11,600 bases of DNA from JAWUWD01 sp034112085 (GCA_034112085.1 JAWUWD010000008.1:1-11600); one strand, 5' to 3'. Shown: positions 1-6,483, counted from the first letter of the stretch. The notes: a model not told the origin generated them from the sequence alone. Made by a program: numbers and translations.

Positions 1-914
1 TTGTTTTTTTGTATTTGATAGTCTACTTCTTTAAAAAGTGCTTCTAGATCTTCAGGATGAATCATTTCTGCAAATGATTCAATTTTACCATCAAAATCTT
101 TTCTATCGAAAAGCACTTTCATTTTGGCATCCCAAATGACCTCACCTGATTTAAGGTCCCATGTCCAAATACCCATTTTAGCAGCATTAGTTGATAGCTG
201 CAATTTTTCGTTAAGTTCTATGAAGTAGGCCGACTTTTTTCTCTCCTCTGTGATATCCCAAACAACTCCGAAAATTTTTATGGCTTTTCCATTTCCCCTT
301 TCAATATTAGCCATGCCTTTTAGATACACTTCTTCATCGCCAGCATTTATACGATGTTCAAGAGAATATTCAAGTATACTTTCATCTTCGATGTATCTAA
401 AAATTGATTTTACTACACTTTCCCTGTCTATTTCGTGAATGAGATTTCTGTACGTGTCAAATTGACCATCAAAAGAATCTATTCCATAGATTTCGAGCAT
501 TTTTTCATCCCAAAATAATATTCCACTTTGGACATCGTAAGACCAAACTCCCATTTTAGCCGCTTTAGTCGCTAGGCTTAATCGTTCTGTGAGTTCATCA
601 TGACCGTGTTCTACAATAGATTTGAGGTCATAAGCGGTGCTCTTTTTTGAGGTGCTTTTCTGAGCTATTTGTCGACCATTAAAATTGACTTCGTGGTTTT
701 TATCCACTAAAAAAACATCTACCGGCTTAGGTGTGGTATTAGAAAATTGAGCATGAATCTTTCTGTTAGCATCTTCACTAAGGTGGTTGGCTAAGCTTTG
801 AACATCTTGAAGCCCAATGTTATAAATCGCGCAGGTGTGATTCGTGCTGTTTTGGACTTCTCCTTTAATATACTCAGGACTTTTCCCCTCAGCGTCTATG
901 AAATTAATATTCAT
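1..914 (-). CDS. PAS-PAS sensor protein, probable histidine kinase (N-terminal part, cut by window edge)
   Basis: The minus-strand frame is open from an ATG at 914 to the left edge, giving 304 residues with no stop. A good Shine-Dalgarno (GAGGAG) lies just upstream of the ATG, which is unusual in this window and supports the start. There is no signal peptide or membrane segment, so the protein is probably cytoplasmic. Residues 1-105 form an N-terminal region I do not recognise. Two related PAS domains follow, at about 106-225 and 237-304+. Both begin with A-A-K-M-G-(V/I)-W and share an aromatic-x-D-x-x-SG-x-x-x-WD pattern typical of the PAS_3 fold. The first ends in the usual W-D-I-T-E-E-R-K exit motif. 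Such proteins in Bacteroidota normally end in a histidine kinase module, but that part lies outside the window, so 'kinase' is inferred. A palindromic site lies 68 bp upstream of the start. Confidence 0.85.
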   Translation of the reverse strand, partial: MNINFIDAEGKSPEYIKGEVQNSTNHTCAIYNIGLQDVQSLANHLSEDANRKIHAQFSNTTPKPVDVFLVDKNHEVNFNGRQIAQKSTSKKSTAYDLKSIVEHGHDELTERLSLATKAAKMGVWSYDVQSGILFWDEKMLEIYGIDSFDGQFDTYRNLIHEIDRESVVKSIFRYIEDESILEYSLEHRINAGDEEVYLKGMANIERGNGKAIKIFGVVWDITEERKKSAYFIELNEKLQLSTNAAKMGIWTWDLKSGEVIWDAKMKVLFDRKDFDGKIESFAEMIHPEDLEALFKEVDYQIQKN

Positions 915-981
915 GGTAGCTCCTCATTAAAATAGACATTAATCTAAATCGTAAGATATATTAATATTTTCTAAAAGTACA

Positions 982-997
982 TACGTGTTTATACGTA
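982..997. promoter_or_regulatory. Palindromic operator candidate, copy 1 (TACGTGT-TT-ATACGTA)
   Basis: This inverted repeat has two 7-bp arms around a 2-bp centre, with one arm mismatch. It lies 68 bp upstream of the PAS-protein start at 914. Near-identical sites occur at 6340-6355 and 6468-6483, both in front of other regulatory genes. The symmetry and placement fit a binding site for a dimeric regulator. Which protein binds it is not known; the Crp-like protein encoded here is one candidate. Confidence 0.5.
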
Positions 998-1172
998 GAT
1001 ATTCGGGATTTCAGATTTTCAATATTAACATATAAAGGTTAAATTGTCTTTTTTGTTTTCATTCTTTCCAAGAGGTGTCTTTTCATTCTTGCCTCCACTT
1101 TTTTAATTTTATTTTTGGCTATTAAGTAGGCTTCTGACGCTGTATTGGTTGATATAGGGCTTTTCAGTATAT

Positions 1173-1184
1173 CTACCTAGGTAG
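1173..1184. promoter_or_regulatory. Perfect 12-bp palindrome CTACCTAGGTAG, possible operator
   Basis: All 12 bases are self-complementary. The palindrome directly abuts a TTTG that could be the -33 element of the 1260 gene. A dimeric regulator bound here would contact or overlap RNA polymerase. The site is unrelated to the TACGTAT palindrome found elsewhere in the window. Functional assignment is inference from position. Confidence 0.35.
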
Positions 1185-1216
1185 TTTGACTGAATGTAAT
1201 CTGCTCTCTACATTCT
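1185..1216 (+). promoter_or_regulatory. Candidate Bacteroidetes-type promoter for the 1260 operon
   Basis: TTTG at 1185-1188 is followed after 20 bp by TACATTCT at 1209-1216. This resembles the Bacteroidetes consensus TTTG-N19/21-TAnnTTTG, with the -7 element imperfect in its last two positions. It would place transcription start about 40 bp before the ATG at 1260. Matches of this quality arise by chance in AT-rich DNA, so confidence is modest. Confidence 0.35.
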
Positions 1217-1259
1217 AACTTGTGATTTCATAATCAACATTACTATCAAACCATATCCT

Positions 1260-2987
1260 ATGAGAGTCATCTTTTGCTTTTTTATAACAGGTTGTATCAT
1301 GTTATGTTTGGTCCGCCCTTCATTTGCTCAACAATTACCGGTCTCTGAGAAAAAAAATATCAAAGATCAGAATGGTGCCATATTTTGGAACCTAGAGTTA
1401 CCAGCTTACATCCAACTGTCGACTTCTCCTGACGGCAAAGACGCACTGCCATTGACCGAAGTGAGGTCGGAAGCCATGAAAAAGCATGTATACCCTCTTT
1501 ATTTTGATGGTCATGGGGTGCACTATCTCCGTCACATGGATCATGATAACCCAATACAGGAACAAGAGATTGCATTTGCTGTTAATGTAGATGGTCTGGC
1601 TCCCAAATCAACTCTTACATTAGATGGTGCTCCATCATTTTATAATTCAAAATTGTTTTTTGGAAAAAACCTCAAAGGAACGATGAGTGCCAAAGATCAA
1701 ATGTCAGGGGTGGAAGCTAGTTACCTGTCAATGAACGATGCAGCCTATGCAGTCACCACTGATGCTATAAATTTTGAAGTAGAGAAAGGCTATAATTTGA
1801 AATACCTATCAGTTGATAAAGTAGGGAACATAGAAAAGGTGCAGACTAAGTCATTTACAGTTGATCTATCACCACCGGTAAGTATCCATAGCGTGACGAT
1901 TGATCAGTTGGCTGGCAATGTGCTATCACCCCGATCATTGCTTAAACTCTCGAGTCAGGACAATCTATCGGGTGTTAAAAGGATTGACTATTCCTTAGAT
2001 GCCAACAATCCAATCAAATACGTATCCAAGGTGTCACTATATGCACTAACTGATGGGGAGCATAAGCTCACTTATTATGCTACTGACCAGGTGAGCAATA
2101 AGGAAGTAGAGAAGAACCTAAATTTCTATTATGATAAAACGGCTCCTGAAGTTACCTCTTCTATTGATGCTAATTTTGTGGTGAAAAATGGGAAGACTTA
2201 TATTGCAAAGGCTACAAAAGTGAAGTTGACAGCTACTGATAATAAGGCAGGGGTGAGGGAGATACTTTATCTCATCAATGGTGCTGAAACGGTATATTCT
2301 GGCCCTTTCACACTTCCTCAGAAACAGGGTGGTTACAAAGTAAGCTTCAGGGCAGTAGATAAGGTGAGCAACAAAGGGAAGATTACAACCAATGAGCAAC
2401 TAAAATCAATATTTTTAGATGATACGCCTCCAGTCATAAACCATGTAATTAGGGATAAATCAATTTTCACGAGAGACACCCTTTTTATCACTAAAAATTC
2501 TTCCTTTAAATTGAGCAATGTTGATCGGGAATCGGGTTCGGCAAAAATTGAATATCAATTGGACAATGGTGAATCTCAAACATATGTAGATCCTTTCAGC
2601 ATTGAAAAGGAAGGTCTTCATACATTGGAATATCAAGGCTATGATTTTGTCAACAACGTGTCCTCCAAAAAAATGTTATTCATAGTAGACAACACAGGAC
2701 CTGCGATATTTAACCACATGAGCCTAGAGAAAATAGGCACGCAAAAGCTAACCGATATCCCAGGTGAAACACCTATCTATGCAGCGGGAACGTCCATCTA
2801 TCTAGCCGCTACAGATGAAATGGTGGGGACTAAAACGATCTATTACACATTGGATAAACTTACTGAACGCGTCTATGGTGCTGCCATAAAATTGGCATCA
2901 AAAGGATCGCATACACTCCAAGTGAGGGCCACTGACTATTTGGGAAATGAAACGGTACTTGACCCAATTACATTTATTATTCAGTAA
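1260..2987 (+). CDS. Secreted protein with five Ig-like/OmpL47-type repeats
   Basis: The protein has 575 residues. A Sec signal peptide covers residues 1-23: a hydrophobic stretch (I4 to V18) and an S-F-A/Q cleavage site. Residues 24-105 form a distinct N-terminal part. Five repeats of about 90-95 residues follow, with junctions at D111, D202, D292, D387 and D477. Each begins with a (V/L/Y)-D-x-x-x-P-type strand. Near each repeat's end is a D-x-(V/L)-x-N turn, at 186-190, 276-280, 367-371, 462-466 and 559-563, preceded by a G-x-(Y/H)-x-(L/V) strand. This is the pattern of OmpL47-type or Ig-like surface domains, which in Bacteroidota often carry that name. No type IX C-terminal sorting domain and no lipobox are visible, so the mature protein may be periplasmic or outer-membrane associated. 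Substrate or partner is unknown. The start has no clear Shine-Dalgarno, but the signal peptide begins exactly there. A receiver gene follows after 29 bp. Confidence 0.85.
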   Translation: MRVIFCFFITGCIMLCLVRPSFAQQLPVSEKKNIKDQNGAIFWNLELPAYIQLSTSPDGKDALPLTEVRSEAMKKHVYPLYFDGHGVHYLRHMDHDNPIQEQEIAFAVNVDGLAPKSTLTLDGAPSFYNSKLFFGKNLKGTMSAKDQMSGVEASYLSMNDAAYAVTTDAINFEVEKGYNLKYLSVDKVGNIEKVQTKSFTVDLSPPVSIHSVTIDQLAGNVLSPRSLLKLSSQDNLSGVKRIDYSLDANNPIKYVSKVSLYALTDGEHKLTYYATDQVSNKEVEKNLNFYYDKTAPEVTSSIDANFVVKNGKTYIAKATKVKLTATDNKAGVREILYLINGAETVYSGPFTLPQKQGGYKVSFRAVDKVSNKGKITTNEQLKSIFLDDTPPVINHVIRDKSIFTRDTLFITKNSSFKLSNVDRESGSAKIEYQLDNGESQTYVDPFSIEKEGLHTLEYQGYDFVNNVSSKKMLFIVDNTGPAIFNHMSLEKIGTQKLTDIPGETPIYAAGTSIYLAATDEMVGTKTIYYTLDKLTERVYGAAIKLASKGSHTLQVRATDYLGNETVLDPITFIIQ

Positions 2988-3016
2988 TTCAAGAGATGAT
3001 CATATAAATAGAGAAC

Positions 3017-3424
3017 ATGAACGCAATCCATCATAACGAACCAAATCATAAAAAGCTAAAAGGGGCAAAAATTCTTATTGTTGAGGATGATTATCTCGCG
3101 GTAATGTTTTTAGAAAAGGTGTTTGAACCTTATGAATGCGTTATTATTCATGCAAATAATGGGAAAAAGGCCATGGATCTACTGATCGAGGAGTCTTCTT
3201 TTGACATGATATTACTTGATTTGAATATGCCCATCATGAATGGGTACGATACTGTCAAGGAGGTGCGAAAACTTCATACAGAGGTGCCCATAATTGCCCT
3301 GACGGGCAACGTCAAACTAGTAGATGATGACGCACTTGTGGAGGGGTTTAACGAATATTTGACCAAGCCGATTAAGGAAAGTAAAATGTTACAAGTCATT
3401 AATAAATACCTGTCAATAGAGTAA
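3017..3424 (+). CDS. Stand-alone response regulator receiver domain
   Basis: The protein has 135 residues: a 17-residue polar, His-rich leader and then one CheY-like receiver domain with no output domain. All catalytic positions are present: acidic cluster E23-D24-D25, phosphoacceptor D68 in an L-L-D-L-N-M-P motif, T96 (A-L-T-G) and K117 in T-K-P. It should accept a phosphoryl group from a histidine kinase and act through protein contacts or as a phosphorelay shuttle. It starts 29 bp after the secreted repeat protein, so the two are probably co-transcribed. That pairing of an exported protein with a cytoplasmic receiver is odd. Kinases at 1-914, 6543 and 7776 are possible partners by proximity only. 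A hairpin terminator follows its stop codon. Confidence 0.93.
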   Translation: MNAIHHNEPNHKKLKGAKILIVEDDYLAVMFLEKVFEPYECVIIHANNGKKAMDLLIEESSFDMILLDLNMPIMNGYDTVKEVRKLHTEVPIIALTGNVKLVDDDALVEGFNEYLTKPIKESKMLQVINKYLSIE

Positions 3425-3440
3425 ACCCTGAATAGTTCAT

Positions 3441-3477
3441 AAAAAAGTTGAAGATCAGCTGTCTGCTGATCTTCAAC
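3441..3477 (-). terminator. Strong intrinsic terminator between convergent genes
   Basis: A perfect 13-bp stem (3447-3459 paired with 3465-3477) closes a 5-nt loop, TGTCT. On the minus strand it is followed by six T residues (complement of 3441-3446). It is therefore a textbook rho-independent terminator for the lipoprotein gene ending at 3536. On the plus strand the same stem sits 22 bp after the receiver gene's stop but has only a weak T tail, so it may work in both directions with less strength there. Confidence 0.85.
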
Positions 3478-3535
3478 CTGATTTCATTATTGACGATGAA
3501 TAGGAGACGGGGAACCCTTCAGAATTAGTGAGTTA

Positions 3536-4888
3536 TTAATTCAATATTTTCTTATATCGAATGCCTTCAGAATTCACCCAGAAGTAAACAGCTCCTTCAT
3601 TGATAGCAAGAACTTTAGGAGCAGTGCCGTTCCCAATTTTTGTAGGTGCTGAATTACTGGAGTTGAAAGACATAATATCTTCTCCTTTTGAAAATACCAT
3701 ATAGGATTGATCATTTCTGGTTGCTATTGATGGCGATCTCCCAGTGCCTATCTTCTGTTCTGTGGTACTAGAACTTGATACAAATACTTCACCCGCTCTT
3801 TGCCAGATTGTTTTCAAAAGACCACTCTGGTCAACAGTCATTCCTCCTCCATCCATTGGGCATCCATTGATTTTCCATGTCCCAGTTCCGAGTTTTTCAA
3901 CCTGAGAAAAAGTTTCTCCATGGTCCATAGATTTGGTAAAGTGCAGGTCTCTAGATCCATTAATATTGTTTCTAAACATGACGATCACATTGCCCTCTGT
4001 GTCACTTGTGATCGTTGGTTTGCAACATTCACACACTGATCCATCGGGTGATTTGTAGATCATTTTACTTTTTGACCATGTCTTGCCATCATCTGAAGAA
4101 GAAATATATATTTTCCCTTTAGTGGCTACACGTTCCCCATTTCGCACACGAAATTTCTTGTATTCTTCAAAATCTTCTGCTTTTAGCACATTTTTATCCT
4201 TATCGAAAAACACCCAAAGTAGATTCCCATTATTATCGTCATGAAATGCCAAATGTGCATTTTCAGGAACCTCACCAATTTTCTTATATAATTCACGGAC
4301 AGTAATGCCCAATGGCGTCATTTTACTTAACTTATCTGAGTCATTCTGACTGGGTGGGTTGACTTGGTGACTAGCTGGTGTAGCGGAATGATTGTCATGG
4401 CTACTTTCCTCCAGAAATCTGGTATCTATCCAAGTACAAAACAATTTGCCATCAGGAGTGGCTGTGACATCTGAAAGCCATTCTCCAGCAGATGCATTTA
4501 CATCGTTGATTCTAAAGGGGCCAGTCCATATTTCTTCAGCATGAGGCTTATTCCAGGCGTATAGATTCCCCAGGGTGTCGGGTGCTGTGATTACTGTGTA
4601 CTTCGGTGTGATGGCGATGTTAGGTCCACTGGAATAACCAAGAGCTAATCCATCAAGAGTCGCAATAACGGATGGTTCATTAAACGTGGCTCCTTCATTT
4701 GAGGAGATGGCGTAATAAATAGATTCTTGATGACCAAAAGTGATGACCACTTCGTTTTGAGGTCCATTGGCTACGGAGAGTTGTTCACCAAATGAGGAAA
4801 TTACTTCAGATTGTTTATGTCCATCATTTGGCACATTGCAAGACGTGAAGAAAGTAATACTTGAGATTAGAAGCATTGCATATTTCAT
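3536..4888 (-). CDS. BNR/Asp-box (sialidase-like) beta-propeller lipoprotein with CECC motif
   Basis: The protein has 450 residues. A type II signal peptide ends in a lipobox F-T-S-C with the lipidated Cys at 17. The next residues (N-V-P-N-D) are not a clear acidic surface-export signal. Three Asp-box motifs (S-x-D-x-G-x-(T/S)-(W/F) type) are visible at 62-69, 263-271 and 320-327, so the body is probably a sialidase-fold propeller. The residues of a true sialidase active site (arginine triad, catalytic Tyr/Glu) cannot be assigned with confidence, so sugar cleavage should not be assumed. Conspicuous features are C286-E-C-C289, a G-C-P-M motif with C343, C151 in C-T-W-I-D-T-R, and a low-complexity His-rich linker at about 161-175. 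These suggest metal or disulfide chemistry in an extracytoplasmic protein. It is monocistronic, with a strong terminator downstream. The ATG at 4888 lacks a Shine-Dalgarno but matches the signal peptide start. Confidence 0.82.
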   Translation of the reverse strand: MKYAMLLISSITFFTSCNVPNDGHKQSEVISSFGEQLSVANGPQNEVVITFGHQESIYYAISSNEGATFNEPSVIATLDGLALGYSSGPNIAITPKYTVITAPDTLGNLYAWNKPHAEEIWTGPFRINDVNASAGEWLSDVTATPDGKLFCTWIDTRFLEESSHDNHSATPASHQVNPPSQNDSDKLSKMTPLGITVRELYKKIGEVPENAHLAFHDDNNGNLLWVFFDKDKNVLKAEDFEEYKKFRVRNGERVATKGKIYISSSDDGKTWSKSKMIYKSPDGSVCECCKPTITSDTEGNVIVMFRNNINGSRDLHFTKSMDHGETFSQVEKLGTGTWKINGCPMDGGGMTVDQSGLLKTIWQRAGEVFVSSSSTTEQKIGTGRSPSIATRNDQSYMVFSKGEDIMSFNSSNSAPTKIGNGTAPKVLAINEGAVYFWVNSEGIRYKKILN

Positions 4889-4971
4889 ACTTTATCAATT
4901 TTAACCATTATAGACCTGCATTTTAAATAAGTGCTTGTCCTCATTTACCCATGAAGTGGGGTTTTAATGCC

Positions 4972-5005
4972 CGATGCCTGCCTGGAGACAGACAGGTTTG
5001 CATCG
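4972..5005. repeat. Imperfect hairpin with GAGA loop, possible dispersed repeat unit
   Basis: The outer arms CGATGC (4972-4977) and GCATCG (5000-5005) pair perfectly. The inner arms CTGCCTG and CAGACAG pair with one mismatch around a GAGA tetraloop, and a short TTT-containing bulge lies on one side. No U-rich tail follows on either strand, so it is not a classic terminator. It resembles the short palindromic units scattered between genes in many bacterial genomes, but only one copy is in this window. Confidence 0.4.
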
Positions 5006-5024
5006 ATAACATTACCTTGTTAAT

Positions 5025-5043
5025 GCATGCCTTATGAGCATGC
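5025..5043. repeat. GCATGC-7nt-GCATGC inverted repeat
   Basis: Two identical self-complementary hexamers (5025-5030 and 5038-5043) flank CTTATGA and can form a 6-bp stem. It lies 20 bp from the 4972-5005 hairpin and may be part of the same element. No function can be assigned. Confidence 0.3.
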
Positions 5044-5245
5044 TGCCAGGCCGTTGACATTCCGAATGTAATCAATTGATAATCTTGTACAGCGAAATTA
5101 ACACTCTTTAACATTGTAGGTGTATTTGGTAAATCTAGGATAGGATAGAGACGAGGTTTCAACACGATCATAAAGTCATGTTGAAAGCATATTGGATACA
5201 TTCAGATAAATATTAGACTGAAGAGTATAAGTTAAGATATGCCAA

Positions 5246-5629
5246 TCAAACCGGATGTCTCTCCATCATAATCTTAAGGCATTCTTCTACTGCTTCATCA
5301 AGGCTTGATTTGGAATAAGGAATGGTAAAGTTCATCGGGCTCAATTGGTTGTTAACTGGCGCGTCAAAATCGACAAAGCCAATGGTCTTTACGCCCTTCT
5401 TTCTGTAGGATGATTTGTGTATTGATAGGAACGTTTCAACGGAACTGTCGCTTGCATACAATATCCACGTCACAGGTCGTTGTGAAATTATTTCCTCTAT
5501 TTCGTCCAAGACTGGCGTGTAAATAATATTAAAATATTTTTTTAAATAATCTGATAAAAAAAAGGTGAGATCAATATCATTTTCCAATATGATGATCAGG
5601 TTATTTGATGTTCTGTAACGTTCGTTCAT
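5246..5629 (-). CDS. Degenerate receiver-like (pseudo-receiver) protein
   Basis: The protein has 127 residues, the length of one CheY-like domain. The alternating pattern is present: a first hydrophobic strand (L11-I-I-I-L) leading into E16-N-D18, helix 1 to about residue 31, and a third strand W55-I-L-Y. Where a receiver has its phosphoacceptor Asp the sequence reads A59. The Thr/Ser and Lys-Pro positions of strands 4 and 5 are also not canonical (I-G-F-V-D, I-P-Y-S-K). It therefore probably does not take part in Asp phosphorylation and would act by binding a partner. Its ATG overlaps the stop of the upstream Crp-like gene in an ATGA, so the two are translationally coupled and likely made in matched amounts. 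The receiver assignment rests on fold pattern only. Confidence 0.65.
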   Translation of the reverse strand: MNERYRTSNNLIIILENDIDLTFFLSDYLKKYFNIIYTPVLDEIEEIISQRPVTWILYASDSSVETFLSIHKSSYRKKGVKTIGFVDFDAPVNNQLSPMNFTIPYSKSSLDEAVEECLKIMMERHPV

Positions 5630-6228
5630 TTAGAAGAGCGTTTTCTTTTCAGCGCTAACGCTATTGAATGGGTCTTAAGTTGATGGCCATCTATAGAAAT
5701 GAGCCCGTTTTTCTCAAGCTGCAATAATATTCTGGAAGCATGTTCTCTACCACAATTAGAGAATTCTGCTATTTCCTTTCGGGTGATTCTTACCCATTGA
5801 TTTTTCGATACTTTGTCTACCAGTGTTAGAAAATTAACGATCCGACCTTCACTGTTAGCATGTGAATCGTCAATCACTTTCTGTTTGAGGTAGCTAACAT
5901 CAAGATAGCCGGCATACGAGCAGTAATTATGCTCTTCACTTTTGGCCGATTCTTGTGAAATAAAAGAGAATGCTACATCGGTAAACGCAGCATAAGAAAA
6001 GAGGTTTTTATAACTGTATAAGCAATTAAGACCGAAAAATGAATCTTGGCCTATCAGTGAAACTAAATGGGTATGTCCGGTGCAAGCAAAATCAAGTTTC
6101 ACAATGCCGGTCTTAATGATATAAATACCTTTGGGAATATCATCGACCGATTCAATTGTTTCTCCTCTCCGAATCCATATTGATTCGGATCGCCAACCAC
6201 TAATTATCTTTGAAATCTTGCCTTCCAT
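5626..6228 (-). CDS. Crp/Fnr-family transcriptional regulator
   Basis: The protein has 200 residues, close to the family norm. Residues about 12-110 form the beta-roll sensor: I-P-K-G-I-Y-I-I-K-T-G-I-V-K-L corresponds to the conserved G-x-x-Y-x-I-x-x-G-x-V-K core. The phosphate-binding cassette of true cAMP receptors (G-E-L...R-(S/T)) is absent, with F-F-G-L...S-Y-A-A in that region, so cAMP binding is doubtful. The N-terminal cysteine cluster of FNR is also missing; C49, C69, C103 and C159 are scattered. A dimerisation helix (about 112-138) leads to a winged helix-turn-helix at 147-187. Its recognition helix reads G-R161-E162-H-A-S-R166, matching the R-E-x-x-x-R pattern of E. coli CRP. It is first in an operon with the pseudo-receiver. 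A TACGTAT palindrome lies 112 bp upstream and a CTTGA-T-TCAAG palindrome 39 bp upstream. The start has no Shine-Dalgarno. Confidence 0.9.
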   Translation of the reverse strand: MEGKISKIISGWRSESIWIRRGETIESVDDIPKGIYIIKTGIVKLDFACTGHTHLVSLIGQDSFFGLNCLYSYKNLFSYAAFTDVAFSFISQESAKSEEHNYCSYAGYLDVSYLKQKVIDDSHANSEGRIVNFLTLVDKVSKNQWVRITRKEIAEFSNCGREHASRILLQLEKNGLISIDGHQLKTHSIALALKRKRSSK

Positions 6229-6266
6229 ATATATTATTATACCAATATTAAATTTACTTTATTGAT

Positions 6267-6277
6267 CTTGATTCAAG
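6267..6277. promoter_or_regulatory. CTTGA-T-TCAAG palindrome upstream of crp-like gene
   Basis: A 5-1-5 perfect palindrome lies 39 bp upstream of the regulator's start, within a TTGAT-CTTG-ATTCAA context that resembles an FNR-type box with one extra base. It could be an autoregulatory site. The match is short and could be chance. Confidence 0.25.
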
Positions 6278-6339
6278 AACGCTCTTAATTTGTTATTGTT
6301 ATTCATAATGGGACATTTATCATGCTAGTTAGATGAAAT

Positions 6340-6355
6340 TACGTATTTATACGTA
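6340..6355. promoter_or_regulatory. Palindromic operator candidate, copy 2 (TACGTAT-TT-ATACGTA)
   Basis: The two 7-bp arms are perfectly complementary, making this the best copy of the three. It lies 112 bp upstream of the Crp-like regulator start at 6228 and about 190 bp from the receiver-kinase start. A dimeric DNA-binding protein is the likely ligand. Confidence 0.55.
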
Positions 6356-6467
6356 CATATATTTTTTGTAAAATTGTTTTATAAAAAGTATTAATATGAT
6401 TAAAAATATATATTAAATTGGAGGAATGGATGAGTCTTACCCATTGAAATTATTAATTAAGGAATTA

Positions 6468-6483
6468 TACGTATTAATACCTA
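6468..6483. promoter_or_regulatory. Palindromic operator candidate, copy 3 (TACGTAT-TA-ATACCTA)
   Basis: This copy has the same 7-2-7 layout with one mismatch in the right arm, 59 bp before the receiver-kinase start at 6543. Further TACGTA-like half sites follow at 6482-6487 (TACGTA) and 6496-6500 (TACGT), so it may be part of a longer multi-site array. Confidence 0.5.

Larger units (their letters stand above)
915..1259. other. Divergent intergenic region with two palindromes and a candidate promoter
   Basis: This AT-rich spacer separates the divergent starts of the left PAS protein (914, minus) and the secreted repeat protein (1260, plus). It contains no convincing coding sequence on either strand. 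It holds a 7-2-7 palindrome (982-997), a perfect 12-bp palindrome (1173-1184) and a possible Bacteroidetes-type promoter (1185-1216), each listed separately. The stretch from about 1040 to 1170 shows only T-rich runs on the plus strand and nothing I can name. Confidence 0.7.
4889..5245. other. Noncoding stretch with a cluster of small hairpins
   Basis: This 357-bp gap lies upstream of the lipoprotein gene and downstream of the pseudo-receiver gene, both on the minus strand. An 86-codon minus frame crosses it (5201-4941), but its composition is not protein-like and it matches no family I know. The part at 4948-5043 contains three inverted repeats. The part at 5060-5245 shows nothing recognisable. 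It may hold the lipoprotein promoter, the end of the regulator operon, or a remnant of a dispersed repeat. Confidence 0.5.

Noticed and set aside
250..438. 62-codon plus-strand reading frame at the left end
   Set aside because: It is antisense to the first PAS domain of the left sensor, which reads continuously on the minus strand.
3447..3477. The 13-bp inverted repeat as a CRISPR or mobile-element end
   Set aside because: It is a single hairpin with a six-T tail on the minus strand between convergent genes, which is fully explained by a transcription terminator.
3536..4888. Calling the lipoprotein a functional sialidase
   Set aside because: Asp boxes mark the propeller fold, not activity. 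I could not place the catalytic Tyr/Glu pair or the arginine triad with confidence.
4896..4903. TAAAATTG on the minus strand as a -7 promoter element for the lipoprotein, with TTTA 20 bp upstream
   Set aside because: It ends only seven bases before the ATG, which would leave almost no leader, and both elements have mismatches in AT-rich DNA.
4941..5201. 86-codon minus-strand reading frame in the gap between the lipoprotein and pseudo-receiver genes
   Set aside because: It runs through all three hairpins, has no ribosome site, shows no domain or signal peptide and its composition is not protein-like. It is treated as noncoding.
5626..6228. Assignment of the Crp-like regulator as an oxygen-sensing FNR with an iron-sulfur cluster
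   Set aside because: The N-terminal cysteine group needed to ligate the cluster is absent, and the four cysteines present are scattered.
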